From a virus, in IMG/VR virus record IMGVR_UViG_3300009593_000125, positions 1 to 23,579 of that record: a DNA stretch of 23,579 nt; one strand, written 5' to 3'. Position numbers and translations under genes: made by a program. The notes under the pieces are model-generated. The model was not told the origin of the DNA. It was given only the letters and a program-made list of their open reading frames with translations, and did not search any database. Positions within the stretch are counted from its first letter, which is position 1. Each line of letters starts with the position of its first letter. Positions 14,901-21,911 of this stretch are shown here, one piece after another.

Positions 14901-17815
14901 ATTCAAGTGACTATAGTTTCAGACAACCTGTTGTCAACCTTTATCCACAACTTGATAGAGATAATCCAGAATCTGATCCAGAACCATCTGTAACCTATGC
15001 AAAACCAGATCGTATTGGTAGGACTGTTATTAGTGATCCAAAAAATAGTATCAGTAAAGAAACTCTTGATTTAATTACTAATGAAGTTAATTCTGGTATA
15101 GGTATAACTGATATCCAAACTTCAGAAGATGGATCAAACATTATAATCTTCACTGACCGTGATCATGGATTAAATCGACTCACCAACGTAAGTATAAGTG
15201 GGGCAGGTGCTGGATATGGTAATGGTACTGGTGGAATAGAAAACCTTTACAATGCAGTCCTTTCTGGTTCAACATCTGGAACTGGTGCTCTGGCAAGAAT
15301 CACTGTTGATTCTTCTGGTAGTGTTACTGATGTTCATATTATGAACAGTGGTAGTGGGTATGTTCCGACTGAAACATTGAATATTGTTGGAACTTCTCAG
15401 ACCACTGGTTATTCACAAGCATCTGTCACTGTTGATAAGATATACAACAATATTAACGATACTATTCAAATTTCTGGTGTAGTTTCTGACGATTATGTTC
15501 AGTATAATCAACTCTATAGAATTTCTGAAATTATTAGTAACAATTCTATTAGAGCAATCCCAGTTGATACAATTACTTCTGGTATTAATACCACAGGAAT
15601 TGGTTCTGTTACAACTATAGATTCATCATTTGGTCTTACAGGTCCAACTCTTGGTGTTAGTACATTTGTATATAATAATACTAGTGGGTTGGCAACAGTC
15701 ACCACAGCCCAAGGTCATGGTCTGAGAATTAATAATACTGTAAGAATTGGTGGTGTGGATTCGGAGTTCTTCAATAAAGAATTCCTTGTTAGTGATAATG
15801 TAGGCATTAATACTTTCACAATCAATGTTGGTGTTAACACTGTTAACCCAGGAACTGGTGGAACAATTCGTGCATACAAAACAAGTACCAGCTCACAGGG
15901 TGGAAATCTTACAATTGGTTCTGATGAACTATTTGGTGGAAGAGATGTTAATTCTTATGCTGGTATTACAACAGTCATTTCTTCAGAAATTTCTAATACA
16001 ACGACTGATGAGATTAATATTAGAAATGTCACAGATTTCAATTTCCAAATTGGTGATTATCTGAGAGTTGATGATGAAATTGTAAGAATTAAGACGACTG
16101 TAGGAACTAACCCTGTTAGGGTTTTCAGGGGTTTGATGGGCACAAGACCTACAACTCACTTAGATGAAAGTGTGATCAAGAAGGTCAATGTTGCACCTGT
16201 TGAATTTAGAAGAAATTCAATCATCCGTGCTTCCGGTCATACTTTTGAATATCTTGGTCATGGTCCTGGTAATTACTCTACTTCACTTCCAGTCAAACAG
16301 AAAAAACAACTTTCTGTTGATGAACAACTAAATTCCCAGGCACAATCTTCTGGTGGTGGTGTTGTTGTTTATACTGGTATGAATGATGCTGGTGACTTCT
16401 TCATCGGTAATAAGAGAATTTCTTCTAACACAGGTAAAGAAATTGTTTATGATACTCCTATTCAAACTGTAACTGGTGAAGACTTTGTTAATGGTGAAAA
16501 TTCATCCTTCGGTATTGATGTTCTTGAGACCCAGGAAGTCATCGCTTCTAGAGCACTGAAAGTTAATGGTGGTCCTTCAAATAATATTCTTTCGGAGTTT
16601 GATGGACCAGTCGTATTCAATGAGAAACTAACTTCTACATCTAATAATGGTATTGAAGCTAATTCAATCTTCCTTCAAGGTGATGCTATTGTTTCTAGAA
16701 ACTACACTGTAGGAATTGCAATTCCTACAGACGCAGGAAATCCTGGTGATGTTGTTTATAATGCAAATCCAACAAAGGGTGGAACCATTGGTTGGACTTA
16801 TACTGTAGAAAATGGTTGGTATGCTTTTGGTGGTGTTACCTCTGATGGTAATCAGTTTATCTTTGAAAAGGTTGGTATTGGAACAACAACTGCAGGAAAT
16901 TGTACTCTGAAGGTTGGTTCTGGTACTTCAGAACTCTGTGTTGATGAAAATGGTGTTGGTATTGGTGGTAGCATGGCTACCCCAACAGAAAAACTGAAGG
17001 TCAATGGTGTTGTTGTAGCAACGGCATTTACTGGAGATGGTTCTGGTCTTACCAATCTTCAAAATGATAGTCTATTCCAAGGTGTTACTGCTGGTTTAGG
17101 AACTGGTATTCATCCAATTGATGGAAGGAATGTTGGTTTTGGTACTACTGCCTTTACTGCAGACTACACTGTTCATATTGGTTCTCCTGGAACAGGTAAG
17201 ACTGATCTTCTTATCAATAATCAATCTAGATTTATTGGAACTGCCGATTTCGCAGATGTCAATACATCTGGAACATTAATAGCAAGTGAAGTTGATATTA
17301 AAAGTGGAACGGTCCAGGCTGGTGTCATCACGGCAACCAGTCAACTGAGAGTTGGTGCAGCTAACACTATATTCTCCGCTACTACTTCTGGTGTTGGCAT
17401 CGGAACAGCAACTCCAAGAGATGACTTGGATGTTGAGGGTAGAGCAAGACTGAAGTCTTACTATGAAACTTCTCAAACTCTGGTGTCCACATCAAACCGT
17501 ATTGAGATTGATATTGCGAGAGGTCAATCCTTCACACATACAACAACTGAGAGTGTCAATGACTTCAGAATTATCAATCCTCCATCAGGCGGAACCTTTG
17601 CTTTCACCCTGAAGATTGTTCAGGGAACTACTCCAAGAGGTGTTGGTATTGATACGTTTGTCAATAGTGGTGGTAGTACAGTCGATGTCTTCTGGCCTGC
17701 TGGTGTTACACCTATAGTCACTCAGACGGGTGGGGCTACTGATATCTACTCCTTCATGAGTTTCGATGGTGGTTCTACACTGTATGGTGGAGCTGTTGGT
17801 CAAAATTTCACCTAA
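11960..17815 (+). CDS. Very large virion structural protein, beta-helical tail fibre/tailspike-like
   Basis: 1951 aa. It starts MPLSRLDNFLKNVRGNILYV, then has a pectate-lyase-like beta-helix entry (ARPFKTIQRAL, ~40-50). Helix-like strands continue with IYGGVIVPRGTSIVGQDLRK and, near residue 450, YHIKASNNAIIQLVSIFAIG. The centre (~550-1400) is a long series of beta domains, including a G-x-G-Y module at ~1077-1160. A conserved block GHGPGNYSTSLPVKQKKQLS with VVYTGMNDAGDFFIGNKRIS lies at ~1430-1480. The C-terminal third has fibre repeats (KVGIGTTTAG, LKVNGVVVATAFTGDGSGLT) and ends DIYSFMSFDGGSTLYGGAVG. Proteins of this type are virion structural proteins of marine T4-like phages. Receptor binding or a fibre shaft is the likely role; no catalytic residues of a depolymerase are evident. 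Confidence 0.8.
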   Translation: MPLSRLDNFLKNVRGNILYVDPNSLDATDSITNQGNSLARPFKTIQRALVESSRFSYQKGLDNDRFEKTTIMLAPGEHFVDNRPGWIPDGSNNYKLRNGQTSTEFEPFDIYTNFDVNSPNNQLYKLNSIYGGVIVPRGTSIVGQDLRKCKIRPLYVPNPENDDIERSAVFRITGGCYLNQFTVFDADPNGNAYKDYTDNTSVPNFSHHKLTTFEYADGVNNVEIDDEFISNYSTNRTDLTMYYEKIGIAYGPSSGRAINPDYPSAGVDIQTKVDEYRIVGPTSGTVGVSSIRAGDGSTASTIVTVTLSEGIKGLNVDTYFQTNGVTDQSYNGTFVATQILTTDGEGKTTSFTYETSTVPSNALPSVTGVSIELSSDTVSGASPYIFNCSLRSVYGMCGMHADGSRASGFKSMVVAQFTGVSLQVDDNAFVKYNESNGTYDDSSSVDNIHSSSEAKYKPEYSNYHIKASNNAIIQLVSIFAIGFSEHFTTESGGDFSVTNSNSNFGQLSLKSGGYKEDAFGVDDIGYISNIIPPKRIDTTSINLEYDSIDVVRTIGIGSTSRLYLYNKNNPDIKPNSKIQGYRVGAKSDDKLYVIIPDGSESKSYDSTIVMPDNNTGSSNVTSVKVSSVGRAVGTGNSISSNVITFTEDHKFLNGETIRILSDNSRLPDGLENSYLYYAITDGLNANQIKIAQTQKDAEFGTERTINNLGGNLSVQSRVSDKISGDPGHPIQFDSSVNQWYVTVGSAATENTIYSKLVSLGATTLGDTTSRTYITRIPDNRSSGDRIYKYRYVIPGSSGIGTARVPKDSFILQESNNVIGQTDTEVELQYNPGSVTMSNSGQLRNPSYISDVKYDSGIAFYLTERNHQLSIGSTVQINNVTSTNFTVGTAQSGYNGKFKVIGIQSARSFSVEGIPTDPGTFTNNTSNRSLSLPTFKRKNFNNDYFVYDVEQVEEYVPSQQDGVYYLTILNTSNTPQVAPFDNSSDYSFRQPVVNLYPQLDRDNPESDPEPSVTYAKPDRIGRTVISDPKNSISKETLDLITNEVNSGIGITDIQTSEDGSNIIIFTDRDHGLNRLTNVSISGAGAGYGNGTGGIENLYNAVLSGSTSGTGALARITVDSSGSVTDVHIMNSGSGYVPTETLNIVGTSQTTGYSQASVTVDKIYNNINDTIQISGVVSDDYVQYNQLYRISEIISNNSIRAIPVDTITSGINTTGIGSVTTIDSSFGLTGPTLGVSTFVYNNTSGLATVTTAQGHGLRINNTVRIGGVDSEFFNKEFLVSDNVGINTFTINVGVNTVNPGTGGTIRAYKTSTSSQGGNLTIGSDELFGGRDVNSYAGITTVISSEISNTTTDEINIRNVTDFNFQIGDYLRVDDEIVRIKTTVGTNPVRVFRGLMGTRPTTHLDESVIKKVNVAPVEFRRNSIIRASGHTFEYLGHGPGNYSTSLPVKQKKQLSVDEQLNSQAQSSGGGVVVYTGMNDAGDFFIGNKRISSNTGKEIVYDTPIQTVTGEDFVNGENSSFGIDVLETQEVIASRALKVNGGPSNNILSEFDGPVVFNEKLTSTSNNGIEANSIFLQGDAIVSRNYTVGIAIPTDAGNPGDVVYNANPTKGGTIGWTYTVENGWYAFGGVTSDGNQFIFEKVGIGTTTAGNCTLKVGSGTSELCVDENGVGIGGSMATPTEKLKVNGVVVATAFTGDGSGLTNLQNDSLFQGVTAGLGTGIHPIDGRNVGFGTTAFTADYTVHIGSPGTGKTDLLINNQSRFIGTADFADVNTSGTLIASEVDIKSGTVQAGVITATSQLRVGAANTIFSATTSGVGIGTATPRDDLDVEGRARLKSYYETSQTLVSTSNRIEIDIARGQSFTHTTTESVNDFRIINPPSGGTFAFTLKIVQGTTPRGVGIDTFVNSGGSTVDVFWPAGVTPIVTQTGGATDIYSFMSFDGGSTLYGGAVGQNFT

Positions 17816-17818
17816 ATA
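17812..17818 (+). promoter_or_regulatory. Candidate late promoter box CTAAATA
   Basis: CTAAATA includes the stop codon of the large fibre gene (TAA 17813-17815) and is 22 nt upstream of ATG 17841. An AAGGAG ribosome binding site (17824-17829) follows. It closely copies the arrangement at 9254-9260. Confidence 0.45.
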
Positions 17819-17840
17819 CCTTGAAGGAGAATTGTGAACA

Positions 17841-18248
17841 ATGATACCTGTCTCTCTTAGACATTTCAGAACACCAAATACTAACTTATACTTGAATGGT
17901 CCGATTCTACAAATCGTTGGTGAACCTTCAAGTATGACTGTTGGTATTGCTTCGACTGTTATTTTTAGTGGTTTTGCCACAGCAACATTTGAACAGAATC
18001 CAACGGCTATTTTGGATGGTGAGGTAACTTATAGATGGTATCTTTCGGACGATTCTACACCACCAGAACTTACATTATTACCAGAAGGAACAAAGTATGT
18101 TGGTACAGCAACTTCTCAATTAACTATTAATGATGCATCAGCAGGTGATAATCAAAAGAAATTTCTTTTTGAACCAGGTTATATACCAAGTGCTGAACTT
18201 GATGGTTATCTGAACGATCCGACTTCGGGGAATGCAACAGATGAGTAG
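17841..18248 (+). CDS. Fibre protein with incomplete Ig-like domain (upstream half of a split gene)
   Basis: 135 aa. It starts MIPVSLRHFRTPNTNLYLNG, then from ~30 reads as an Ig-like domain: PSSMTVGIASTVIFSGFATA, VTYRWYLSDD (the central Trp strand) and TATSQLTINDASAGDNQKKF. It stops at GNATDE, just where the last (G) strand of the Ig fold is due. That strand (RSVEVLLTVLP) is encoded at the beginning of the next ORF in the +1 frame. The two ORFs therefore look like one fibre protein, joined by frameshifting, broken by a mutation, or made as two coupled chains. AAGGAG lies 11 nt before the ATG. Expected location is the virion surface. Confidence 0.55.
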   Translation: MIPVSLRHFRTPNTNLYLNGPILQIVGEPSSMTVGIASTVIFSGFATATFEQNPTAILDGEVTYRWYLSDDSTPPELTLLPEGTKYVGTATSQLTINDASAGDNQKKFLFEPGYIPSAELDGYLNDPTSGNATDE

Positions 18249-19848
18249 TATTCGGTCAGTTGAAGTACTTCTTACAGTACTTCCAGTTGTTACAATTACC
18301 TCTCAACCAGAAAGTATAAGAACTGCAATAGGTGTTGAGACATCATTTATTGTAGAAGCATCTATTACAGACACTAGATATACCATCCAATACTATTGGA
18401 CAATTGATGATGTAATACAAAATAATTCAAATTCTAGAATTTTTACTGTTTCAGGATCTGAGATAGGTGAAAAAAAGGTAAGAGCATATGCATATATTGA
18501 CGTTACTTCAGAAAATGAGGGTAAAACTGTTACTAATAGATCAATTAATTCTTCTGATGAAGTAACCTGGAATATTGGTCCACCAAGAAGTATTATTAGA
18601 TTTGAAGGATTTACACCAACAGGTGGATATAAGTATGTTGATGCCAACCTTGATGACGGTGATTTTACTCTTGATAACTCCATTTTTGATAGTACTTACA
18701 ATATCGTAACTTATTACGCAAGAGAAAAGGATCTTCAACTTACTCTCCATATGGATGGAGCACCTGGTAAGGCAGATGATCCTAATTCCCCACAAACTCC
18801 TGGAGAAGGTGGAAGATCCTTAGTTACACTTGATCATACACAAAATATTGAACATACGGTCTTAGGAACTACCAACAACTCTGCAGTATTTCTTTATAGA
18901 GGATCAAATTTATTATTGGTTGCAGGACAAGGTGGTTCTGGTGGTTCAGGATACTACGGCGGTGATGGTGGTGGTGTTAATGTTGCTGGTGCTAATGGTC
19001 ATAATAATGTTGCTGATGGTGGTCAATTAATCTCTATAGGTAGTTTAAACTTAAATGGTGAGTTTGGATCTAATTTAACCAATGTAACCCTACAATCAGG
19101 AGATACGTTAGCAAACCCACCCTTCGGCGGAAGAACTATTTCTTGTTCCAAGGGTTCTTATTGGACTGGATTGGGTATATCACCTTGTGAGGATAATTCT
19201 ACCAGTCAAATTAAATTCCGAATTGCAGATGGAACGGAAGTTATTTTAAGTGATAATATTATCAGAGGATTTAAACCAGGATATACAATCACTAGTACAG
19301 AAGGTAGAGCTGAAAATACAACAACTGGTGTAGGTGGTAGAGGTGCAACTGGTGGATGGGGTGCAACAGTTACTGGTTATGGAGGTGGAGGAGGATCAGG
19401 TTATAGTGATGGTACTGCAACAATTTTTACTACTCAACTTGGTGGAGTTCCTATAGGTGAGACTGCAAAAATTAAATTTAGTCTTGTACCACCACCACCA
19501 CAAACTAAGACCGGAACAGTTACTCATGGATTTAATAATAGTACTAATACGGATATATTCTTGAGTTTTGATGGTGCTATCGTAAATTGTGAACCACAAA
19601 ACCGTGGTGCAGCAAATAGACAGGGAGGTACGGGGTATCATCTTAAGTATTATATCCTTACTATGAATAGTAATTATACCAATCTTTCTGTTGAGTTACT
19701 TCAAGATGCAACTGCTGGTGGTGGTCCTGGTATGGGTCTACGGCCAACTAAGATTGAAAAGACTGATAATTATAGATGGAGTATTTGGTTCAATAAAGCA
19801 ATTGGATATAATAGCTTTGCTAGAAATTGGTCAGTAACGGGAAGTTAA
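18241..19848 (+). CDS. Ig-like and glycine-rich adhesin/fibre protein (downstream half of a split gene)
   Basis: 535 aa from ATG 18241. I prefer this start over 18232 because GGGGA (18227-18231) is 9 nt upstream and ATGAGTAG overlaps the previous stop. Residues 3-14 supply the missing last strand of the upstream Ig domain; residues ~15-110 form another Ig-like domain (SQPESIRTAIGVETSFIVEA, then YYWTIDD). A glycine-rich region at ~190-400 (GGSGGSGYYGGDGGGVNVAG, GGWGATVTGYGGGGGSGY) resembles polyglycine-sandwich tips of phage adhesins. The C-terminal ~130 residues contain PPPPQTKTGTVTHGF and YILTMNSNYTNLSV. The likely role is host recognition. It has no own late box in front, in keeping with coupling to the upstream ORF. 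Confidence 0.65.
   Translation: MSSIRSVEVLLTVLPVVTITSQPESIRTAIGVETSFIVEASITDTRYTIQYYWTIDDVIQNNSNSRIFTVSGSEIGEKKVRAYAYIDVTSENEGKTVTNRSINSSDEVTWNIGPPRSIIRFEGFTPTGGYKYVDANLDDGDFTLDNSIFDSTYNIVTYYAREKDLQLTLHMDGAPGKADDPNSPQTPGEGGRSLVTLDHTQNIEHTVLGTTNNSAVFLYRGSNLLLVAGQGGSGGSGYYGGDGGGVNVAGANGHNNVADGGQLISIGSLNLNGEFGSNLTNVTLQSGDTLANPPFGGRTISCSKGSYWTGLGISPCEDNSTSQIKFRIADGTEVILSDNIIRGFKPGYTITSTEGRAENTTTGVGGRGATGGWGATVTGYGGGGGSGYSDGTATIFTTQLGGVPIGETAKIKFSLVPPPPQTKTGTVTHGFNNSTNTDIFLSFDGAIVNCEPQNRGAANRQGGTGYHLKYYILTMNSNYTNLSVELLQDATAGGGPGMGLRPTKIEKTDNYRWSIWFNKAIGYNSFARNWSVTGS
18262..18283 (+). other. Stem-loop just downstream of the split-gene junction
   Basis: GAAGTACT (18262-18269) pairs perfectly with AGTACTTC (18276-18283) around a TCTTAC hexaloop. 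The stem begins 13 nt after the TAG of the upstream ORF. With GGGGA at 18227-18231 before the junction, the layout is reminiscent of recoding sites that use an upstream SD-like sequence and a downstream hairpin. It could also be chance structure in a repetitive coding region. Confidence 0.4.
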
Positions 19849-19865
19849 TAAATAATAAATAAATA
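19848..19865 (+). promoter_or_regulatory. Triple overlapping ATAAATA boxes
   Basis: Three ATAAATA cores lie at 19848-19854, 19855-19861 and 19859-19865, the first sharing the last A of the previous stop (TAA 19846-19848). They sit 32-43 nt before ATG 19898. This is the densest cluster of the late-promoter-like motif in the window. Confidence 0.45.
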
Positions 19866-19897
19866 GAGAGGTGGATAGTGAAACCTCTGAGGTATCA

Positions 19898-21118
19898 ATG
19901 GCCGTTAACAAGAACTTTGTAGTCAAAAATGGTGTAGAGGTTTCTACAGATCTCATCTATGCCGATAATAGTATTGATAAGGTTGGTATTGGTACGACTA
20001 CGCCAGGAGCCAAACTTGAAGTTGTTGGAGATATTGTAGGTGTAGGACTTACTTTATCAGGATCAACTACTGGAACAGATGCCAATTATTCGGGTATTGT
20101 TACTGCGAGTAGTGGTTTAAAAGTTGGATCAGGTGGAACTTCCATTACTGTTGATGTTACAAACAACAGTGCAGGATTTAACACTACAACACCTGATACT
20201 AGGTACGTTTTAGATGTTCAAGCAGGTGCTGGTCAATCAGCAGCTAACTTTGGTGGCGGAGTTGATATTGAAGGTGACTTAAATGTTACTGGTTCCTTTT
20301 CTGGAACAATTCAGACATTAAATAATCCAACAATTACTGGTGTAGTCACTGCAAATGATGCAGAGATTTACACACAGTTCAATGTAATCAATAACAGTAC
20401 ATCAGCTTATCAATATCAGGCAACTGGTATTGGTTTCACACAGAATACTGATAATCCAATTCTTTATCTGATTAGGGGTAAGAAGTATCATTTCAATCTG
20501 AATGCTTCTGGACACCCATTCTATATTAAAACGCCTGAAGCAGGTATTGGTTCAGTTGGAACCACACTCCTATATGATGATGGAGTTGAAGGACAAGGAA
20601 CACAAGTAGGTATTCTTACGTTCAAGGTTCCATATAATGGACCAAGTAATGTTTATTACCAGTGTTCTGTTCATACCGGCATGGGTAACACCATGTACTT
20701 GCTGGATGGAACTGGAATAGGTGGTGGTGGTGGTGGATCAACTGGAATTTCCAGTATCACTGTCATGGATGATGGTTCTGTAGTTGGTTTTACAACAATA
20801 TTAAATGTTACTGGAGATGGGGTATCTGCTACTGTTAACAGTAATAGAATTGATATTGATATTCCTGGTGGTTCAGAGTGGACTGGTATTGGTTCTCCTA
20901 TCAAGTATACTGATGGATCTTTCTCACCATTTACATATATTGATGAGGAATCCAGTGTTACTAGTAACATGGTTTTGGATAATACCAATACTGGTCCAGG
21001 AACATCATATGTTATTGTTGCAACACCGAGAATGGTTATTCAGTCGGGTGTTGGTATAACACTTGGACTTGGTAAGACAATGATTGTTGATATATTAGAT
21101 CTTAGTTCTTACAACTGA
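19898..21118 (+). CDS. Tail fibre protein with cupredoxin-like domain
   Basis: 406 aa from ATG 19898. The start is chosen because MAVNKNFVVKNGVEVSTDLI is the usual N-terminus of these marine fibre proteins and TGAGG lies 5 nt upstream; GTG 19871 would add nine untypical residues. Residues ~1-150 carry fibre repeats (DKVGIGTTTPGAKLEVVG). Residues ~170-275 look like a cupredoxin fold: LYLIRGKKYHFNLNASGHPF, a LTFKVPYNGPSNVYYQ strand, and CSVHTGMGNTM. This offers H206, C256, H259 and M262 in the order of a type 1 copper site. A GGGGGG linker precedes a C-terminal beta domain (TVMDDGSVVGFTT onward). It is probably a receptor-binding or lateral fibre; copper binding is not shown. Confidence 0.7.
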   Translation: MAVNKNFVVKNGVEVSTDLIYADNSIDKVGIGTTTPGAKLEVVGDIVGVGLTLSGSTTGTDANYSGIVTASSGLKVGSGGTSITVDVTNNSAGFNTTTPDTRYVLDVQAGAGQSAANFGGGVDIEGDLNVTGSFSGTIQTLNNPTITGVVTANDAEIYTQFNVINNSTSAYQYQATGIGFTQNTDNPILYLIRGKKYHFNLNASGHPFYIKTPEAGIGSVGTTLLYDDGVEGQGTQVGILTFKVPYNGPSNVYYQCSVHTGMGNTMYLLDGTGIGGGGGGSTGISSITVMDDGSVVGFTTILNVTGDGVSATVNSNRIDIDIPGGSEWTGIGSPIKYTDGSFSPFTYIDEESSVTSNMVLDNTNTGPGTSYVIVATPRMVIQSGVGITLGLGKTMIVDILDLSSYN

Positions 21119-21143
21119 TTCCTACCCCATAGCATAAAATAAG

Positions 21144-21911
21144 ATGTCACAACTTAATGTAAACATAATTAAGAACAGGGTAGGAAATAATGGTCCTACT
21201 ATCTCAGGAAATACCTCTATAAGTGGTATTTTAACAGCAATTAGTTATTATGGTGATGGTTCTAATCTGACTGGTATTGCCGTCACAGGTGGTGATAATA
21301 CTTTTGATAATATTTTCGTTACTGGTATATCAACATTCCAAGGGGATGCAAACTTTGATGGAAATGTAACCATTGGAGGAACTCTTACCTATCAAGACGT
21401 TACAAATATCGATGCTGTCGGCATGATTACGGCGAGAAAGGGTATTGAAGTCCTGGCAGATGGTATTCAGGTCAATGCTGGTATTGTTACTTCAGCTAGT
21501 GGATTTGATGGTTCATTAACTGGTAACGTAATAGGTGATTTAACTGGTAATGTAACTGGTAATTTGATTGGTGGAACTATTGTTGGAACCAGTGCTTCTG
21601 TAAGTGGGATGACCACTGTAGGAAACCTGGATGGGGTGATATATAGTGGAGTATCTATTACATCTACTAATAAAACTGTGACTAATAGAGAATTTTGTGA
21701 GGTTACTGCTGCTGGTCAGACAATCACACTTCCTGCTTCACCTTCCGTAGGTCAACAATCAATTGTTGCAATCGGAAACTTTACTGATACTGTGGTTGCA
21801 AGAAATGGAAGTAATATTATGAGTCTTGCTGAAGATATGACACTTGATGTTGCTTACAAAGAAGTAAGTTTCACTTATATAGACGGTACTATTGGTTGGA
21901 GGATAGACTAA
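21144..21911 (+). CDS. Tail fibre protein with tandem TGN repeats
   Basis: 255 aa. It starts MSQLNVNIIKNRVGNNGPTI. Fibre repeats follow: YYGDGSNLTGIAV, FQGDANFDGNVTIGG, and TLTYQDVTNIDAVGMITARK, the last a phrase common in marine T4-like fibre proteins. A short tandem repeat lies at ~125-145 (LTGNVIGDLTGNVTGNLIGG). Residues ~165-255 form a compact C-terminal domain (TNREFCEVTAAGQTITLPAS, YKEVSFTYIDGTIGWRID) that looks like a trimerising or tip domain. The start has no clear ribosome binding site (ATAAGATG, as also before 9282). Its stop directly touches the ATG of the next gene, so fibre and glycine-rich adhesin are probably co-translated, much like a fibre with its tip protein. Confidence 0.7.
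   Translation: MSQLNVNIIKNRVGNNGPTISGNTSISGILTAISYYGDGSNLTGIAVTGGDNTFDNIFVTGISTFQGDANFDGNVTIGGTLTYQDVTNIDAVGMITARKGIEVLADGIQVNAGIVTSASGFDGSLTGNVIGDLTGNVTGNLIGGTIVGTSASVSGMTTVGNLDGVIYSGVSITSTNKTVTNREFCEVTAAGQTITLPASPSVGQQSIVAIGNFTDTVVARNGSNIMSLAEDMTLDVAYKEVSFTYIDGTIGWRID
21516..21575 (+). repeat. Tandem [T/L]-T-G-N/G-D coding repeat
   Basis: About 60 nt with imperfect copies of ACTGGTAA(C/T)GTAA encode LTGNVIGDLTGNVTGNLIGG. Each short unit is one strand plus a Gly-Asn/Asp turn, as in a triple beta-helix shaft. Unit number is likely to vary between related phages by slippage or recombination. Confidence 0.6.

Noticed and set aside
17585-17980. 131-aa open frame on the minus strand
   Set aside because: It runs antisense across the end of the large fibre gene and the start of the next gene, has no recognisable domain, and all supported genes are on the plus strand. 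It is a shadow of biased codon use.
18950-19020. CRISPR-like or satellite repeat from runs of GGTGGT
   Set aside because: These are glycine codons in low-complexity adhesin sequence, with no regular repeat-spacer pattern.
19871-19897. GTG start at 19871 for the cupredoxin-like fibre gene
   Set aside because: It would add nine residues before the conserved MAVNKNFVVKNG start, and the ATG at 19898 has a TGAGG ribosome binding site.
20671-20988. 105-aa open frame on the minus strand
   Set aside because: Antisense to the cupredoxin-like fibre gene. Its Pro-rich sequence is the mirror of Gly codons on the sense strand.
20805-21059. 84-aa plus-strand open frame rich in Leu
   Set aside because: It lies in another frame fully inside the 406-aa fibre gene, whose own frame has clear fibre repeats; no ribosome binding site.
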